From positions 372,001 to 436,000 of the forward strand of contig NZ_JACAWV010000007.1 in assembly GCF_013390595.1 (NCBI RefSeq): a DNA stretch of 64,000 nt, given 5' to 3'. The DNA is from Rhizobium sp. RM. Lineage in GTDB: Bacteria > Pseudomonadota > Alphaproteobacteria > Rhizobiales > Rhizobiaceae. The position numbers and the translations under genes were made by a program. Shown in pieces: positions 17,470 to 26,956 of this stretch. Position 1 is the first letter of the stretch. Every line of letters begins with the position of its first letter. The notes beneath the pieces were generated by a model. That model saw nothing but the letters and a program-made list of their open reading frames with translations, was not told where the DNA came from and did no database searches.

Positions 17470-18759
17470 ATGCCCAAGGCTGCAGCGAAGCACACGGTCG
17501 TGATCGGAGGCGGTATCGTCGGTGTCTGTAGCGCTCTCGAGCTGCTTCGCGCAGGGCATCAGGTTACCCTGGTGGAAAGTGGCGAGCCCGGTGGCCGACA
17601 GTCTGCGAGTTACGGCCATGGCTGCTGGATCAGCCCTGCCTCAGTTGTTCCGATGTCCATGCCCGGGCTCTGGAAGCAGGTTCCCGGATATCTGATGAAC
17701 CCTGATGGCCCCTTGGTCATCCGGTGGCGCCATATTTTGAGGCTCTCACCCTGGCTTTTACGCTTTCTCTGGGCAGGGGCTTCCATATCGCGGGTAGAGG
17801 CGACGGCACGAGCCCTGAACCGGCTGCTCAAGGACAGTCCGGATCGCCACGAAGCCTTGAGTTCCGAAGTCGGTGTTGCAGACCTCGTCCGTCGCGAGGG
17901 GCTCCTTTATGCCTATCCGGACCGGCAGGCTTTCGAGAAGGAAGCTCTGGCGTGGCATTTGCGCAGGATGACGGGACTTCAATGGAAAGAACTCGACAAA
18001 GAGGCGCTTCTGAAACGGGAACCAGGCCTCGACGGGCACTATACGTTCGGCGTTGTGGCAGAAAATGGCGCCCATTGCGTCGATCCCCAAACCTACATCA
18101 CCCGTATCGCCGAAACTGCGGTCAAACGCGGCCTACACATCGTCAGGGCCAGGGCAAACGCACTGAAGTTTGACGGAGATCGGCTGCGCGGCGTAGAGAC
18201 GACCGATGGGATGATCGAATGTGATCAGGCCGTGGTTGCCGCCGGCGCCTGGTCCAAGACCCTTGCAAGACAGGCCGGTGACAAGGTGCCTCTTGAGAGC
18301 GAAAGAGGGTATCACGGCGTGATTTCTCTTGCCGATGGCGGACCGCAACATCCGGTCATGCCAAGCGATGGCAAGATGGCCAATACGCCCACGCTGAAGG
18401 GCCTGCGCCTTTCCGGCCAGGTTGAACTGGCGTCAGTCGACACGCCGCCAAACTGGCGACGCGTCGAGATCCTGCTCAATCACGCGCGCAAGACCTACCC
18501 CGCATTGGCCACGATGCGTGACATCTCGGTAGACAAGTGGATGGGCCACCGCCCGTCTACTCCCGATGGCCTGCCCATCATCGGTCGCTCCTCGCGCTCC
18601 CCGGATGTTTTCTACGCCTTTGGCCACGGACATGTCGGCTTTGCAACTGGCCCGATTACCGGCCGCATCGTCGCTGAACAGCTCGCCGGTAAACCCCAGG
18701 GCGACGAGATAGGTTGCTATTCGCCGCGTCGGTTCAGGTTTGCCGGAAAGAATGCATGA
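17470..18759 (+). CDS. FAD-dependent D-amino-acid dehydrogenase (DadA-like)
   Basis: A 429-residue oxidoreductase of the DAO family. The dinucleotide-binding motif stands at the N-terminus (VVIGGGIVGVCSALELLRAG), and the C-terminal FAD contact is GHGHVGFATGP. The start is the ATG at 17470 with AGGAAA eight bases upstream; the frame is open earlier, but that portion overlaps the enolase gene. DadA-type enzymes oxidise D-amino acids, or N-methylated ones, to 2-oxoacids with electrons going to the respiratory chain. After an epimerase this would turn an L-substrate into a 2-oxoacid. It lies 92 bases after the enolase gene. Confidence 0.85.
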   Translation: MPKAAAKHTVVIGGGIVGVCSALELLRAGHQVTLVESGEPGGRQSASYGHGCWISPASVVPMSMPGLWKQVPGYLMNPDGPLVIRWRHILRLSPWLLRFLWAGASISRVEATARALNRLLKDSPDRHEALSSEVGVADLVRREGLLYAYPDRQAFEKEALAWHLRRMTGLQWKELDKEALLKREPGLDGHYTFGVVAENGAHCVDPQTYITRIAETAVKRGLHIVRARANALKFDGDRLRGVETTDGMIECDQAVVAAGAWSKTLARQAGDKVPLESERGYHGVISLADGGPQHPVMPSDGKMANTPTLKGLRLSGQVELASVDTPPNWRRVEILLNHARKTYPALATMRDISVDKWMGHRPSTPDGLPIIGRSSRSPDVFYAFGHGHVGFATGPITGRIVAEQLAGKPQGDEIGCYSPRRFRFAGKNA

Positions 18760-18829
18760 GCGTCATCGCGGATCACATCTTGCGATGAACGTTGTCCAAC
18801 CCTGCTTTCACAAACAGAAGGAGATCGTC

Positions 18830-20584
18830 GTGCGCGGCGCGGATATTCTAGTGGACATGCTGATCGGTTATGGCGTCGAAGTCATCTTCGGTGTGCCAGG
18901 TGACACCAACGTCCCTCTTTATGAGGCTCTGCAGGAGCGAGAAGGCAAAATTCGTCACGTGATGGCCCGCGATGAGCGGTCTGCCGGCTACATGGCCGAC
19001 GCTTACGGTCGGTTCACCAGAAAACCCGGCGTTTTCGAATGCCCATCGGGTGCCGGCGCCATGTATTCGCTGCCGCCCGTGGCTGAATCCAATTCGTCGT
19101 CCGTCCCGGTCATTTTGCTGACCATCGATATTCCTCTTCCGGGTGAAGGACGCGGCGTTCTGACAGAACTCGATTGCGCGCGCCTTTTCGATCCGATCAC
19201 GAAGATGTCGGTTCAGGTGAAGTCGGCGGAAAAGCTGCCAGAGATCATTCGCCGAGCATTTCGCGTTGCCTGTTCGGGTAAACCCGGCGCAGTCCACCTG
19301 CAAATCCCTGAGGACATGCTGCTGGCGAACGTCGATCCCGCCAGGATCTCGCTCCATGTTGAAACCGAATGCAAGCAGTTCCCCGCCTACCCTACCCTGC
19401 CATCACCCGACAAGTTGGACACGCTGATGTCGTTGCTGACAACTAACCGTCGACCGCTGATTGTCTCAGGCGGCGGCGTGAACCGATCCTGCGCGGGTCC
19501 CGAAGTGACCGCACTGGCAGAATGCCTCAACATTCCCGTCTGCACGACCATGACTGGACAGGGCACAATGCCGGACGATCATCGCCTGGCAGTCGGCGTT
19601 ATCGGCGACAACGGATTTCATCCTCATGCCAATTGGGCGCTGGAGCACGCCGACTTCGTTCTCTTCGTTGGTTCGAAAATGGGCTCTGTCGTTACCATCG
19701 GCTGGACCTTCCCCAAGATCACCCTGAACAAGCGCGTCGCCCAGATCGATATCGATCCGGAAATCATGGCCAACAACTACGAGAACGTCGTCTCCGTCCA
19801 AGGCGATGCGCGCCTCGTACTTGAGCGCCTGATCGCAATGGCTCCTGCCGATGCCGATCATGGTCGGACCCAGGAATGGGTTGATGAACTGAATGATCTT
19901 CGTGCAAATTTCTGGGACAACGCCGAAAGCCTATTAAGCTCTGAAGCTTCACCGCTCAGACCAGAGCGCGCAGTACGCTGCTTCAATGAAGCGTTAGAGG
20001 CCTATGGGAAGCCCGCCCATATCTATTCGGACGCGGGAACACCTACGCCACATATGACCCGTTTCCTGAAACTCACCGACGCTCGGACGCGGATCGCAAT
20101 TCCCCGCGCATTCGGCGGCCTCGGTTCGGCTTTACCGGCAACCGTCGGCGCATGGTTCGCCGACAAGGAACGCCGCCCGATCGGTATGTTTGGCGACGGC
20201 TCGTTCGGGATGACTGTCGGCGAACTGGAAACACTGGTTCGGTTGCAGGTGCCTGCCATCCTGTTGCTGTTCAACAACGGCACGTTCGGGTGGATCAAGG
20301 GACTGCATCGGCTGAAGGGCCATAACCAGTGCTTCGGTGTCGACTTCATGCCACCACGCGGGCAGGCAATCGCAGAGGCTTTCGACGTCAAGGCGTGGAC
20401 GGCGACGAACTCAACTGAGCTTGACACTGCACTCTCCGAAGCATTCGCCTATAAGAACGGCCCCTGCCTGATCGACATCCACGTGGAATCGATCGCTGAT
20501 CGTGTGCCACCAGTCTATTCCTGGCTGACGAAACGCGGCAAAGATCCACTCAGCATCGAGGCCGAGGAGGTCCGTTATTTTTGA
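18830..20584 (+). CDS. Thiamine diphosphate-dependent enzyme (acetolactate synthase-like)
   Basis: A 584-residue enzyme with the three-domain layout of acetolactate synthase, pyruvate oxidase and 2-oxoacid decarboxylases. The cofactor-activating Glu is in ARDERSAGYMADAYGR, and the ThDP-Mg motif is GDGS followed about 27 residues later by NN (FNNGTFGW). I chose the GTG at 18830 because AAGGAG lies six bases before it and the family usually opens MRGADILV. Two upstream ATGs lack such a site. As last enzyme of the operon it may decarboxylate or cleave the 2-oxoacid made by the DadA-like enzyme (inference). It is not adjacent to an ilvH-type small subunit. Confidence 0.85.
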   Translation: MRGADILVDMLIGYGVEVIFGVPGDTNVPLYEALQEREGKIRHVMARDERSAGYMADAYGRFTRKPGVFECPSGAGAMYSLPPVAESNSSSVPVILLTIDIPLPGEGRGVLTELDCARLFDPITKMSVQVKSAEKLPEIIRRAFRVACSGKPGAVHLQIPEDMLLANVDPARISLHVETECKQFPAYPTLPSPDKLDTLMSLLTTNRRPLIVSGGGVNRSCAGPEVTALAECLNIPVCTTMTGQGTMPDDHRLAVGVIGDNGFHPHANWALEHADFVLFVGSKMGSVVTIGWTFPKITLNKRVAQIDIDPEIMANNYENVVSVQGDARLVLERLIAMAPADADHGRTQEWVDELNDLRANFWDNAESLLSSEASPLRPERAVRCFNEALEAYGKPAHIYSDAGTPTPHMTRFLKLTDARTRIAIPRAFGGLGSALPATVGAWFADKERRPIGMFGDGSFGMTVGELETLVRLQVPAILLLFNNGTFGWIKGLHRLKGHNQCFGVDFMPPRGQAIAEAFDVKAWTATNSTELDTALSEAFAYKNGPCLIDIHVESIADRVPPVYSWLTKRGKDPLSIEAEEVRYF

Positions 20585-20600
20585 CGTTTGACGCGTCCGA

Positions 20601-20625
20601 GGGGGCCGGCATCAGCCGGTCCTCC
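20601..20625 (+). terminator. GC-rich hairpin after the ThDP gene
   Basis: The run GGGGGCCGGC-ATCA-GCCGGTCCTCC folds into a stem with a four-base loop and two G-U pairs, 17 bases after the ThDP stop. No T-tract follows, so it is at best a weak or factor-assisted terminator or an mRNA end stabiliser. Confidence 0.35.
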
Positions 20626-20741
20626 GTCGCGGTTTCAGGTCTCGTCAGGACTTGTAAAAAATGGCAATCGAGACACTGGCTTGCTGCCGAGCCACCGGCT
20701 AAGACACGCCTCAGATAGATCTTTATAAAGACGTTGAGACG

Positions 20742-21641
20742 ATGTCGAACACAACGAATACCAACCCACTTGTCGGCATCGCCCTTGCCTCTGGTGGATA
20801 TGCATGTTTTGCAGCGCAGGATGCCATCGTTAAGTGGTTGGTGGCCGACTACGAGGTTCCGCAAATCCTGTTTATGCGCAGCCTCGCCATCGCCCTGATT
20901 GCGGGCTTTCTCGCACAATATTATCGGCACCCATCGATCATGAAGAGCCAGTACCGTGGCACGGTGGTCGTGCGCGCCATGCTGATGCTGACGGCATGGC
21001 TTCTCTTCTATAATTCCGCACGGCATCTCGGGCTTGCCGAACTGACAACGCTTTATTTCTCTGCACCGATCATCGTGGTTTTTCTCTCAATTCTGGTTTT
21101 GAAAGAAAAGGTTGGCGCGGGCAGATGGATCGCGTGCCTCGGTGGATTTGCAGGGGTTCTGATTGCGGCCAATCCAACCCATTCACCGAGCTTGATTCCG
21201 GCTGCGCTGTGTGTGGTTGCCGGTTTCTGCTGGGCATGGAGCACAATTCTTATCCGCCTGGTGAGCAGAACCGAAACCACGCTGACACAGATGTGGACCA
21301 CAAGTTTGCTGTTTGCGATCGCCTGTGCCTTGTCCTTGCCATGGCTGTGGAAAACGCCTGACGTGATGGGATGGGCCCTGATGATCGGATTGGGCCTGAT
21401 CGCAACGGTCGGCCAATATCTCCTTTACGAGGGCTTTCGGCATGCTCCTGCCTCGGCACTCGCACCTACCGAATATACGGGCCTGATCTGGGCTTTCGTT
21501 TATGGCTATGCAATCTGGTCCGAAATCCCCTCGACCAGTGTATTTGCCGGCGCGCTTCTGATTGTCAGCTCAAGCCTTTTCCTTGTTGTCTGGGAAAGCC
21601 GTGCAGGAAAATCAGCTCCAAAACAGTCGTGTCCTTCATAG
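20742..21641 (+). CDS. DMT/EamA family transporter
   Basis: A 299-residue inner-membrane protein with about ten hydrophobic segments in two EamA repeats of five helices, typical of the drug/metabolite transporter superfamily. Members export amino acids, purines, nucleotide sugars or drugs; the substrate cannot be assigned. It lies 157 bases downstream of the ThDP gene on the same strand, so it could either end that catabolic operon or stand alone. A hairpin between them argues for some independence. Confidence 0.85.
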   Translation: MSNTTNTNPLVGIALASGGYACFAAQDAIVKWLVADYEVPQILFMRSLAIALIAGFLAQYYRHPSIMKSQYRGTVVVRAMLMLTAWLLFYNSARHLGLAELTTLYFSAPIIVVFLSILVLKEKVGAGRWIACLGGFAGVLIAANPTHSPSLIPAALCVVAGFCWAWSTILIRLVSRTETTLTQMWTTSLLFAIACALSLPWLWKTPDVMGWALMIGLGLIATVGQYLLYEGFRHAPASALAPTEYTGLIWAFVYGYAIWSEIPSTSVFAGALLIVSSSLFLVVWESRAGKSAPKQSCPS

Positions 21642-21877
21642 CAAACTGCCCACGCGCCTGATCAGGTGAAAAAAGCGGAAAGCGTCCAAGCCGCGTTTAA
21701 GCCCCAGCGTGAGGTCCATGCGTTCGCCGAACAAGGCACGTCGCTAAAAGATGAAATGTGACAGGCATCAAATGGTGCGATTTTCGCGACCTCGGTCCGG
21801 ATCTTGGAACAGGGGAATTGCGTGAAGTTTCACGATGCACCATAAAGAGCCGCAATGACCGAACGCCCGGAGACCAT

Positions 21878-23791
21878 ATGACGTCCTCGAACTCCCAAGT
21901 CTCCGGCACTCGTTCTGAGACCAGAAAGTTTCTCGTTTTACTCCTCGGCTCCATTGGTGTCGTCTACGGAGATATCGGCACAAGCCCACTTTACGCGTTC
22001 AGGGAATCGCTGCGCCCTTTTACGGCAAACGGTGTTCAGCATGAGCACGTTGTCGGCCTGATCTCCCTGATGATCTGGACGCTGACAATCATCGTCACAT
22101 TCAAGTACGTGCTATTCTTGTTGCGTGCAGATAATGACGGAGAAGGTGGCACTCTATCGCTTCTCGCGCTTCTGATGAAGAAGACAGGAAGCTACATGCC
22201 CGTGCTGTTCTTCGCTGGCCTGGTCGGATCTGCTCTCTTCATCGGTGACGCGATGATCACTCCCGCCCTTTCCGTGATGTCGGCTTTGGAGGGAATGAAG
22301 CTGGTTACACCGGCTTTCTCTGACTATGTTCTACCGTTGTCAGCACTCATAATGGTTGGACTGTTTGCGGTTCAGTCGAAAGGCACCGGGGCGGTTGCAA
22401 AGTTCTTCGGTCCGATTACCGTCGTTTGGTTTCTGGCAATGGCCTGGGGCGGCCTTATCCATATCGGCGACGACTGGACAATCCTCGAAGCGCTCAATCC
22501 GATCAATGCGCTTTGGTTCATTACGCACGCGGGCTGGGCCGGGCTCATCGTTCTTGGAGCAGTGTTTCTGACTGTGACGGGCGCGGAGGCTCTTTATGCC
22601 GATCTAGGTCATTTCGGGCGCAAACCCATCAGCGCAGCCTGGTTCATCCTTGTGTTTCCAGCTCTTGCCCTTAACTATCTCGGTCAGGGCGCGCTTGTCC
22701 TCAGCACCCCTGCGGCAATCGAGAATCCGTTCTACCTGCTCTACCCAGAGTGGGCGCTGCTTCCGATGGTGATCCTGGCGACGATGGCGACTGTGATCGC
22801 AAGTCAGGCCGTTATAACGGGCGCATTCTCCCTTGCTCGCCAGGCCGTTCACCTTGGTTTCCTGCCGAAGCTCATGATCCGCTTCACATCCGAGACGAAC
22901 ACTGGGCAGATCTACGTGCCGGCAGTTAACATGGTTCTATTCATTGGCGTGCTGGTCCTGATCTTCTCGTTCGGGGATTCTGAATCGCTTGCGACCGCCT
23001 ACGGCATCTCGGTAACGGGAGCGATGGTCGTCACAACACTGATGGCTTTCCAGTTTCTTCGTTCCGTCAGAGGCAGATCTGCCTTCACTGCAGCAATCCT
23101 GCTTGCGCCCCTCTTCGCGATCGAAGCGGTATTCCTTGCCGCAAACCTCCTCAAGGTTCACGATGGCGGCTGGGTGCCCCTGGCTCTGGCAGGTGTCATC
23201 ATCCTTGTCATGTGGACCTGGACAAAAGGGTCTCGTTATCTCAGGGAAAAGATTGCACGAAACGACATCCCGCTCGACACCTTTATCACGTCGCTTGAAG
23301 GCTCCATCAATCGTGGTTCGCGCAATGCTCCTGTCTTGGTACCGGGCACAGCCGTGTTCCTGACAAGTGTCCCGGACAAAGCGCCGGGTGTCCTTCTCCA
23401 CAACCTCAAGCACAACCACGTCCTTCATGAACAGAATGTGATCCTGACGATCTGGACGCATGACAAGCCTTACATCTCAAACTCAGAGCGCGTAGAAATC
23501 ACCCGAATTTCAAAGCATTTCATGCGCCTCGACATGAATTTCGGCTTCATGGACGACCCGAACGTCGTCAAGGCACTGCCGCTTTGCAAGAAAAAAGGTT
23601 TCAAGTTCGAGATCATGCAGACCTCATTCTATCTCGGCCGCCGCAATCTCATCGCGACACCGAATACGGGTCTGCCGTGGTGGCAGGAAGACCTCTATAT
23701 TGCGCTGGCCGGTATCGGGATTGATCCATCCGCCTACTTCAACCTTCCACCAAACCGCGTTATTGAGTTGGGCGAACAGGTGGCGATCTAG
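21878..23791 (+). CDS. kup: Kup potassium uptake transporter
   Basis: A 637-residue K+/H+ symporter of the KUP/HAK/KT family, about the normal length for bacterial Kup. The N-terminal signature [16 protein letters not shown] is present, followed by about twelve membrane segments and a hydrophilic C-terminal cytoplasmic domain. The ATG at 21878 is preferred, with GGAG seven bases upstream. The frame is open to 21758, but those residues do not resemble Kup. The 236 bases before the start hold no gene I can see. Kup is the constitutive low-affinity K+ importer, important at low pH and under osmotic change. Confidence 0.94.
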   Translation: MTSSNSQVSGTRSETRKFLVLLLGSIGVVYGDIGTSPLYAFRESLRPFTANGVQHEHVVGLISLMIWTLTIIVTFKYVLFLLRADNDGEGGTLSLLALLMKKTGSYMPVLFFAGLVGSALFIGDAMITPALSVMSALEGMKLVTPAFSDYVLPLSALIMVGLFAVQSKGTGAVAKFFGPITVVWFLAMAWGGLIHIGDDWTILEALNPINALWFITHAGWAGLIVLGAVFLTVTGAEALYADLGHFGRKPISAAWFILVFPALALNYLGQGALVLSTPAAIENPFYLLYPEWALLPMVILATMATVIASQAVITGAFSLARQAVHLGFLPKLMIRFTSETNTGQIYVPAVNMVLFIGVLVLIFSFGDSESLATAYGISVTGAMVVTTLMAFQFLRSVRGRSAFTAAILLAPLFAIEAVFLAANLLKVHDGGWVPLALAGVIILVMWTWTKGSRYLREKIARNDIPLDTFITSLEGSINRGSRNAPVLVPGTAVFLTSVPDKAPGVLLHNLKHNHVLHEQNVILTIWTHDKPYISNSERVEITRISKHFMRLDMNFGFMDDPNVVKALPLCKKKGFKFEIMQTSFYLGRRNLIATPNTGLPWWQEDLYIALAGIGIDPSAYFNLPPNRVIELGEQVAI

Positions 23792-23886
23792 TGCCTTCGA
23801 AGGCGACCAGGTTGGCTTTGATAAAGACTGCTTGAGACAAAAGAGCCTCATTGCACTCTGGTGTTGCACTGCACATATGATGTTGC

Positions 23887-24783
23887 ATGACCCCAGAGAC
23901 CATCGCCGACGCAAGGCTGACCAAAAAAGCGCTTCTACTCGTCAATCCCCATTCCAGACGTGGACGGGAGGGGCTTGCCCAGGCACGACATCACCTTGTA
24001 GAGGCGGGTATCAGCATCGTTGAGCCCTCGCAAGATTTGTCATCAGCGTCAGACCTCATCGTCCGCCATCGCGACACTGTAGACCTCGTCATCGTTGGCG
24101 GTGGCGATGGCAGCCTGAACAATGCTGCTCCCGGATTGCTGGAGGCAGGACTTCCCTTGGGCGTATTGCCACTTGGTACGGCCAACGATTTTGCTCGAAC
24201 CATGGGCATCCCGCAGGATCTTCGAATGGCAGCAGCCGTTATTGCAGCAGGTCAGACGACCGCGGTTGACCTTGGCACCGCCAATGGGCACGCGTTCTTC
24301 AACGTCGCCAGCATCGGTTTCAGCGCCGATCTCGCCGCCTCGCTGACCCAACAGGCGAAAAAGCGATGGGGTAAACTGGGATATGGCCTCGTCGCAGCGC
24401 GACTGCTTGCAAATTCACGGCTTTTTACTGCCCATCTCGACCACGACGGGAAAACAGAGAAGCTCAGGACCCTACAGGTTTCTGTAGGAAATGGTCGCTT
24501 CTACGGTGGCGGGATGGCCGTTCATGCGGATGCCACGGCAACGGACGGAATGCTCGATTTCTACAGTTTAGAAGTCGATCATTGGTGGCGTCTGCTTGGA
24601 TTGTTACCGGCAATCCGGCGCGGAACGCACGGGGATTGGGATGATGTTCGCGCCTTTTCGACCAAAGCTCTGACGATAAAGACAAGCAAACCGCGCCCGG
24701 TAAATCTGGACGGCGAACTCAAGACCCAAACCCCGGTCCAGTTTGCGATCATCGAGAAAGCGCTCAAGGTATTCATACCGTAG
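23887..24783 (+). CDS. Diacylglycerol kinase-family lipid kinase (YegS-like)
   Basis: A 298-residue soluble kinase of the DAGK catalytic family. The nucleotide-binding motif GGGDGSLNN and the following LPLGTANDFARTMG are clear, and NPHSRRGREG near the N-terminus matches the family opening. YegS, BmrU and DgkB phosphorylate diacylglycerol or phosphatidylglycerol with ATP. It lies 95 bases after kup and 96 bases before corA on the same strand. A lipid substrate is the family expectation; the actual lipid is unknown. Confidence 0.88.
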   Translation: MTPETIADARLTKKALLLVNPHSRRGREGLAQARHHLVEAGISIVEPSQDLSSASDLIVRHRDTVDLVIVGGGDGSLNNAAPGLLEAGLPLGVLPLGTANDFARTMGIPQDLRMAAAVIAAGQTTAVDLGTANGHAFFNVASIGFSADLAASLTQQAKKRWGKLGYGLVAARLLANSRLFTAHLDHDGKTEKLRTLQVSVGNGRFYGGGMAVHADATATDGMLDFYSLEVDHWWRLLGLLPAIRRGTHGDWDDVRAFSTKALTIKTSKPRPVNLDGELKTQTPVQFAIIEKALKVFIP

Positions 24784-24879
24784 CCCTACTGCCATCGTAC
24801 ATTCAGAGACAAGCTTGGAACAAGGGACGCCGTGTCTTAGTCTCTCTGCTCTTGTCGTGCCTGATCGGATCGGATTTTT

Positions 24880-25845
24880 ATGACCATCGTTGCCTCCTAT
24901 CTCTACCGAAACGGCAAACGTGCCGAGGAAGTCCCACTTGCCAACGAACCCTTTGCCGCAACAGAAGGAGAATTCGTGTGGATAGGACTGACCGATCCAA
25001 CCAGTGAGGAAATGGCCAGTCTGCAGACGATGTTCGGCCTGCATTCGCTGGCGGTTGAAGATGCGATCAATGGCAAACAGGTGCCTAAAGTCGATGTCTA
25101 TGGAGAGCAACTGTTCGTTGTTGCCAAGACTGCCCATCTGGAAGGTGACAAGATCGCTTATGGAGAGACCTGCATGTTTGTCGGCAGGAACCATCTGATC
25201 TCAGTCAGACACGGTTCGGCGCGATCGCACAAGGAACTGCGCCATCAGCTTGAGCAGTCGCCGAAGCTTTTGGTCCATGGACCCGACTATGTGCTGCACG
25301 GCATCCTCGACTTCATTGTCGACGGCTATCTTCCGATGGTCGAGACGCTGGAGGACAAGGTGCTAGACATGGAAAGGCACGTCCTTGTCTCCTTCCTGCA
25401 ACCTGAGCAGATCAGGCGAATTTTTCGCATGCGCAGACAGGTGATCAAGTTCCAGCGCATCCTTGGCCCTATGGCCGAAGTGGTGGGCAAGCTGTCACAT
25501 CTGGAACTACCCTGTGTCGACGACAATGCCAGACCGTTCTTCAAGGATGTCTATGACCATGTTCGCCGCGTCGAAAACCTCGTTGGCGGCCTGCGTGACA
25601 TCATGACATCCGTTTTCGAGGCCTCAAACCTTCTGGAGCAGCAGCGCCAGGGAGCGATAACGAGACAGCTCGCAGCCTGGGCAGCAATCCTCGCCGTGCC
25701 GACGGCGATCGCCGGGATCTACGGCATGAACTTCGAGCATATGCCGGAACTCAAGAGCGAATATGGGTATCCAGCCGTCATCGGCGTCATCATCACCCTT
25801 TGCGCAACCCTCTATTATCGTTTCCGCAAGACAGGCTGGCTTTAA
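24880..25845 (+). CDS. corA: CorA magnesium/cobalt transporter
   Basis: A 321-residue CorA-type divalent cation channel. A large N-terminal cytoplasmic domain is followed by two C-terminal membrane helices. The selectivity motif Gly-Met-Asn ends the first helix (YGMNFEHMPEL), with the usual acidic loop after it. The family forms a pentamer that lets Mg2+ (also Co2+ or Ni2+) into the cell. A hairpin with a T-tract follows the gene (25891-25919). Confidence 0.93.
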   Translation: MTIVASYLYRNGKRAEEVPLANEPFAATEGEFVWIGLTDPTSEEMASLQTMFGLHSLAVEDAINGKQVPKVDVYGEQLFVVAKTAHLEGDKIAYGETCMFVGRNHLISVRHGSARSHKELRHQLEQSPKLLVHGPDYVLHGILDFIVDGYLPMVETLEDKVLDMERHVLVSFLQPEQIRRIFRMRRQVIKFQRILGPMAEVVGKLSHLELPCVDDNARPFFKDVYDHVRRVENLVGGLRDIMTSVFEASNLLEQQRQGAITRQLAAWAAILAVPTAIAGIYGMNFEHMPELKSEYGYPAVIGVIITLCATLYYRFRKTGWL

Positions 25846-25890
25846 GCCGCGAGTGGCTGCAGAGTGCCACTTCGGCGTCGTTGGACGACC

Positions 25891-25919
25891 GTGATCTTTG
25901 GCTCTCGATCACAATTTTT
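25891..25919 (+). terminator. Rho-independent-type terminator after corA
   Basis: A perfect six-base stem (GTGATC / GATCAC) with a ten-base loop is followed by AATTTTT, 45 bases after the corA stop. It overlaps the stop codon and last codons of the convergent LysR gene. Confidence 0.5.
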
Positions 25920-26829
25920 CCAGACCGGCGGTCAGTACACTCGCCGCATGAACCACCTCATCATGGAATAATCTCGCATAGTGCGTGATGCCTCCGTCCC
26001 GGCTATTCGTCAGAATTCCAAGGTCACGGAAAACCGGTGGGTCTATCAGCTCGACCGAGCACAAAAGAGGATCACCTGGTGGCGGGCAGTTCATGCGGGG
26101 AAGCGCACTGACACCCATCTCAGCCTCAACCATGCCGGCAACCGCAGAGTAGTGACCGAACTCCATGACCGTCCGCACCGCGATATTCCGGCTCTTCATC
26201 GCTTCATCGACTGCATATCGGGTGCCGCTGCCGGCGTTGGCTCCAATGAAATCGTAGTCGAGAAGCTCTGACCAGCAGACAGCTCCCTTCCCCGCGAGTG
26301 GATGGTCGCGGCGAAAAACTGCCCTGAACGGATCAGCGATGATTTTGTTGAAATGGACGTCCTTGTCGTCGTGCGGAAGAAAGCTTGCGACGGCGAGATC
26401 GAGTTTGCCTTGATGCACCATATCGAACAACTGATCAGCGCTTCCATCCCGCACCGAGACGACAACATCGGGATGGTTCGCTCTAAATCGCACGAGCGCT
26501 TCAGGAAGGTACTTGACCGCAGCAGAGGCAAGAATGCCGACTTGAAGCGTTTTGTTGGAATCCGCACGACGGCGTGTGAGCTCAATGGCATCACGCAACG
26601 CCGGGAGGAGCGGCGCAAGACGCTCCTGCAGTCCGGCACCATCGGCAGTCAGGCGAACACTTCGGGTGCTGCGCGTGAACAAGGTAACGCCAAGCGAGTT
26701 TTCCAGCAGCGCAATATTCTGACTGAGCGCAGGTTGCGACAACCCCATCCGTTCCGATGCGACCCTGAACGAGCGCGCTTGGGCGACTGCCATGAACGCT
26801 TCAAGATGCCGGATAGGCGGCAAACTCAT
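25909..26829 (-). CDS. LysR family transcriptional regulator
   Basis: A 306-residue LysR regulator. The start at 26829 (MSLPPIRHLEAFMAVAQ) opens directly into the winged helix-turn-helix (SFRVASERMGLSQPALSQNI). The frame extends upstream to 26988, but that would overlap the divergent gene and adds no domain. The effector domain follows with VGILASAAVKYLPEAL. It diverges from the PQQ dehydrogenase, 127 bases apart, with a palindromic LysR-type box between, so it probably controls that gene, itself, or both. Confidence 0.9.
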   Translation of the reverse strand: MSLPPIRHLEAFMAVAQARSFRVASERMGLSQPALSQNIALLENSLGVTLFTRSTRSVRLTADGAGLQERLAPLLPALRDAIELTRRRADSNKTLQVGILASAAVKYLPEALVRFRANHPDVVVSVRDGSADQLFDMVHQGKLDLAVASFLPHDDKDVHFNKIIADPFRAVFRRDHPLAGKGAVCWSELLDYDFIGANAGSGTRYAVDEAMKSRNIAVRTVMEFGHYSAVAGMVEAEMGVSALPRMNCPPPGDPLLCSVELIDPPVFRDLGILTNSRDGGITHYARLFHDEVVHAASVLTAGLEKL

Positions 26830-26854
26830 TGTTTGGTTTTCCTTATCGATATCT

Positions 26855-26866
26855 TCGAAATTTCGA
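26855..26866. promoter_or_regulatory. Palindrome TCGAAATTTCGA between lysR and the PQQ dehydrogenase
   Basis: A perfect 12-base palindrome in the divergent intergenic region, 25 bases before the LysR start and about 90 before the dehydrogenase start. With one preceding T it fits T-N11-A. It is the best candidate site for the adjacent regulator. Confidence 0.5.
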
Positions 26867-26956
26867 TTTGTCTTATAGATACGAGCGCCGTAAGTCCTGC
26901 GACAAGTCGGCGCAGGGTTTCCTCCCACCCAGCGCGACTGAAATAAGGATTCATTC

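Noticed and set aside
23793-23804. Perfect palindrome GCCTTCGAAGGC directly after the kup stop, considered as a terminator.
   Set aside because: The arms leave almost no loop and no T-tract follows; function unclear.
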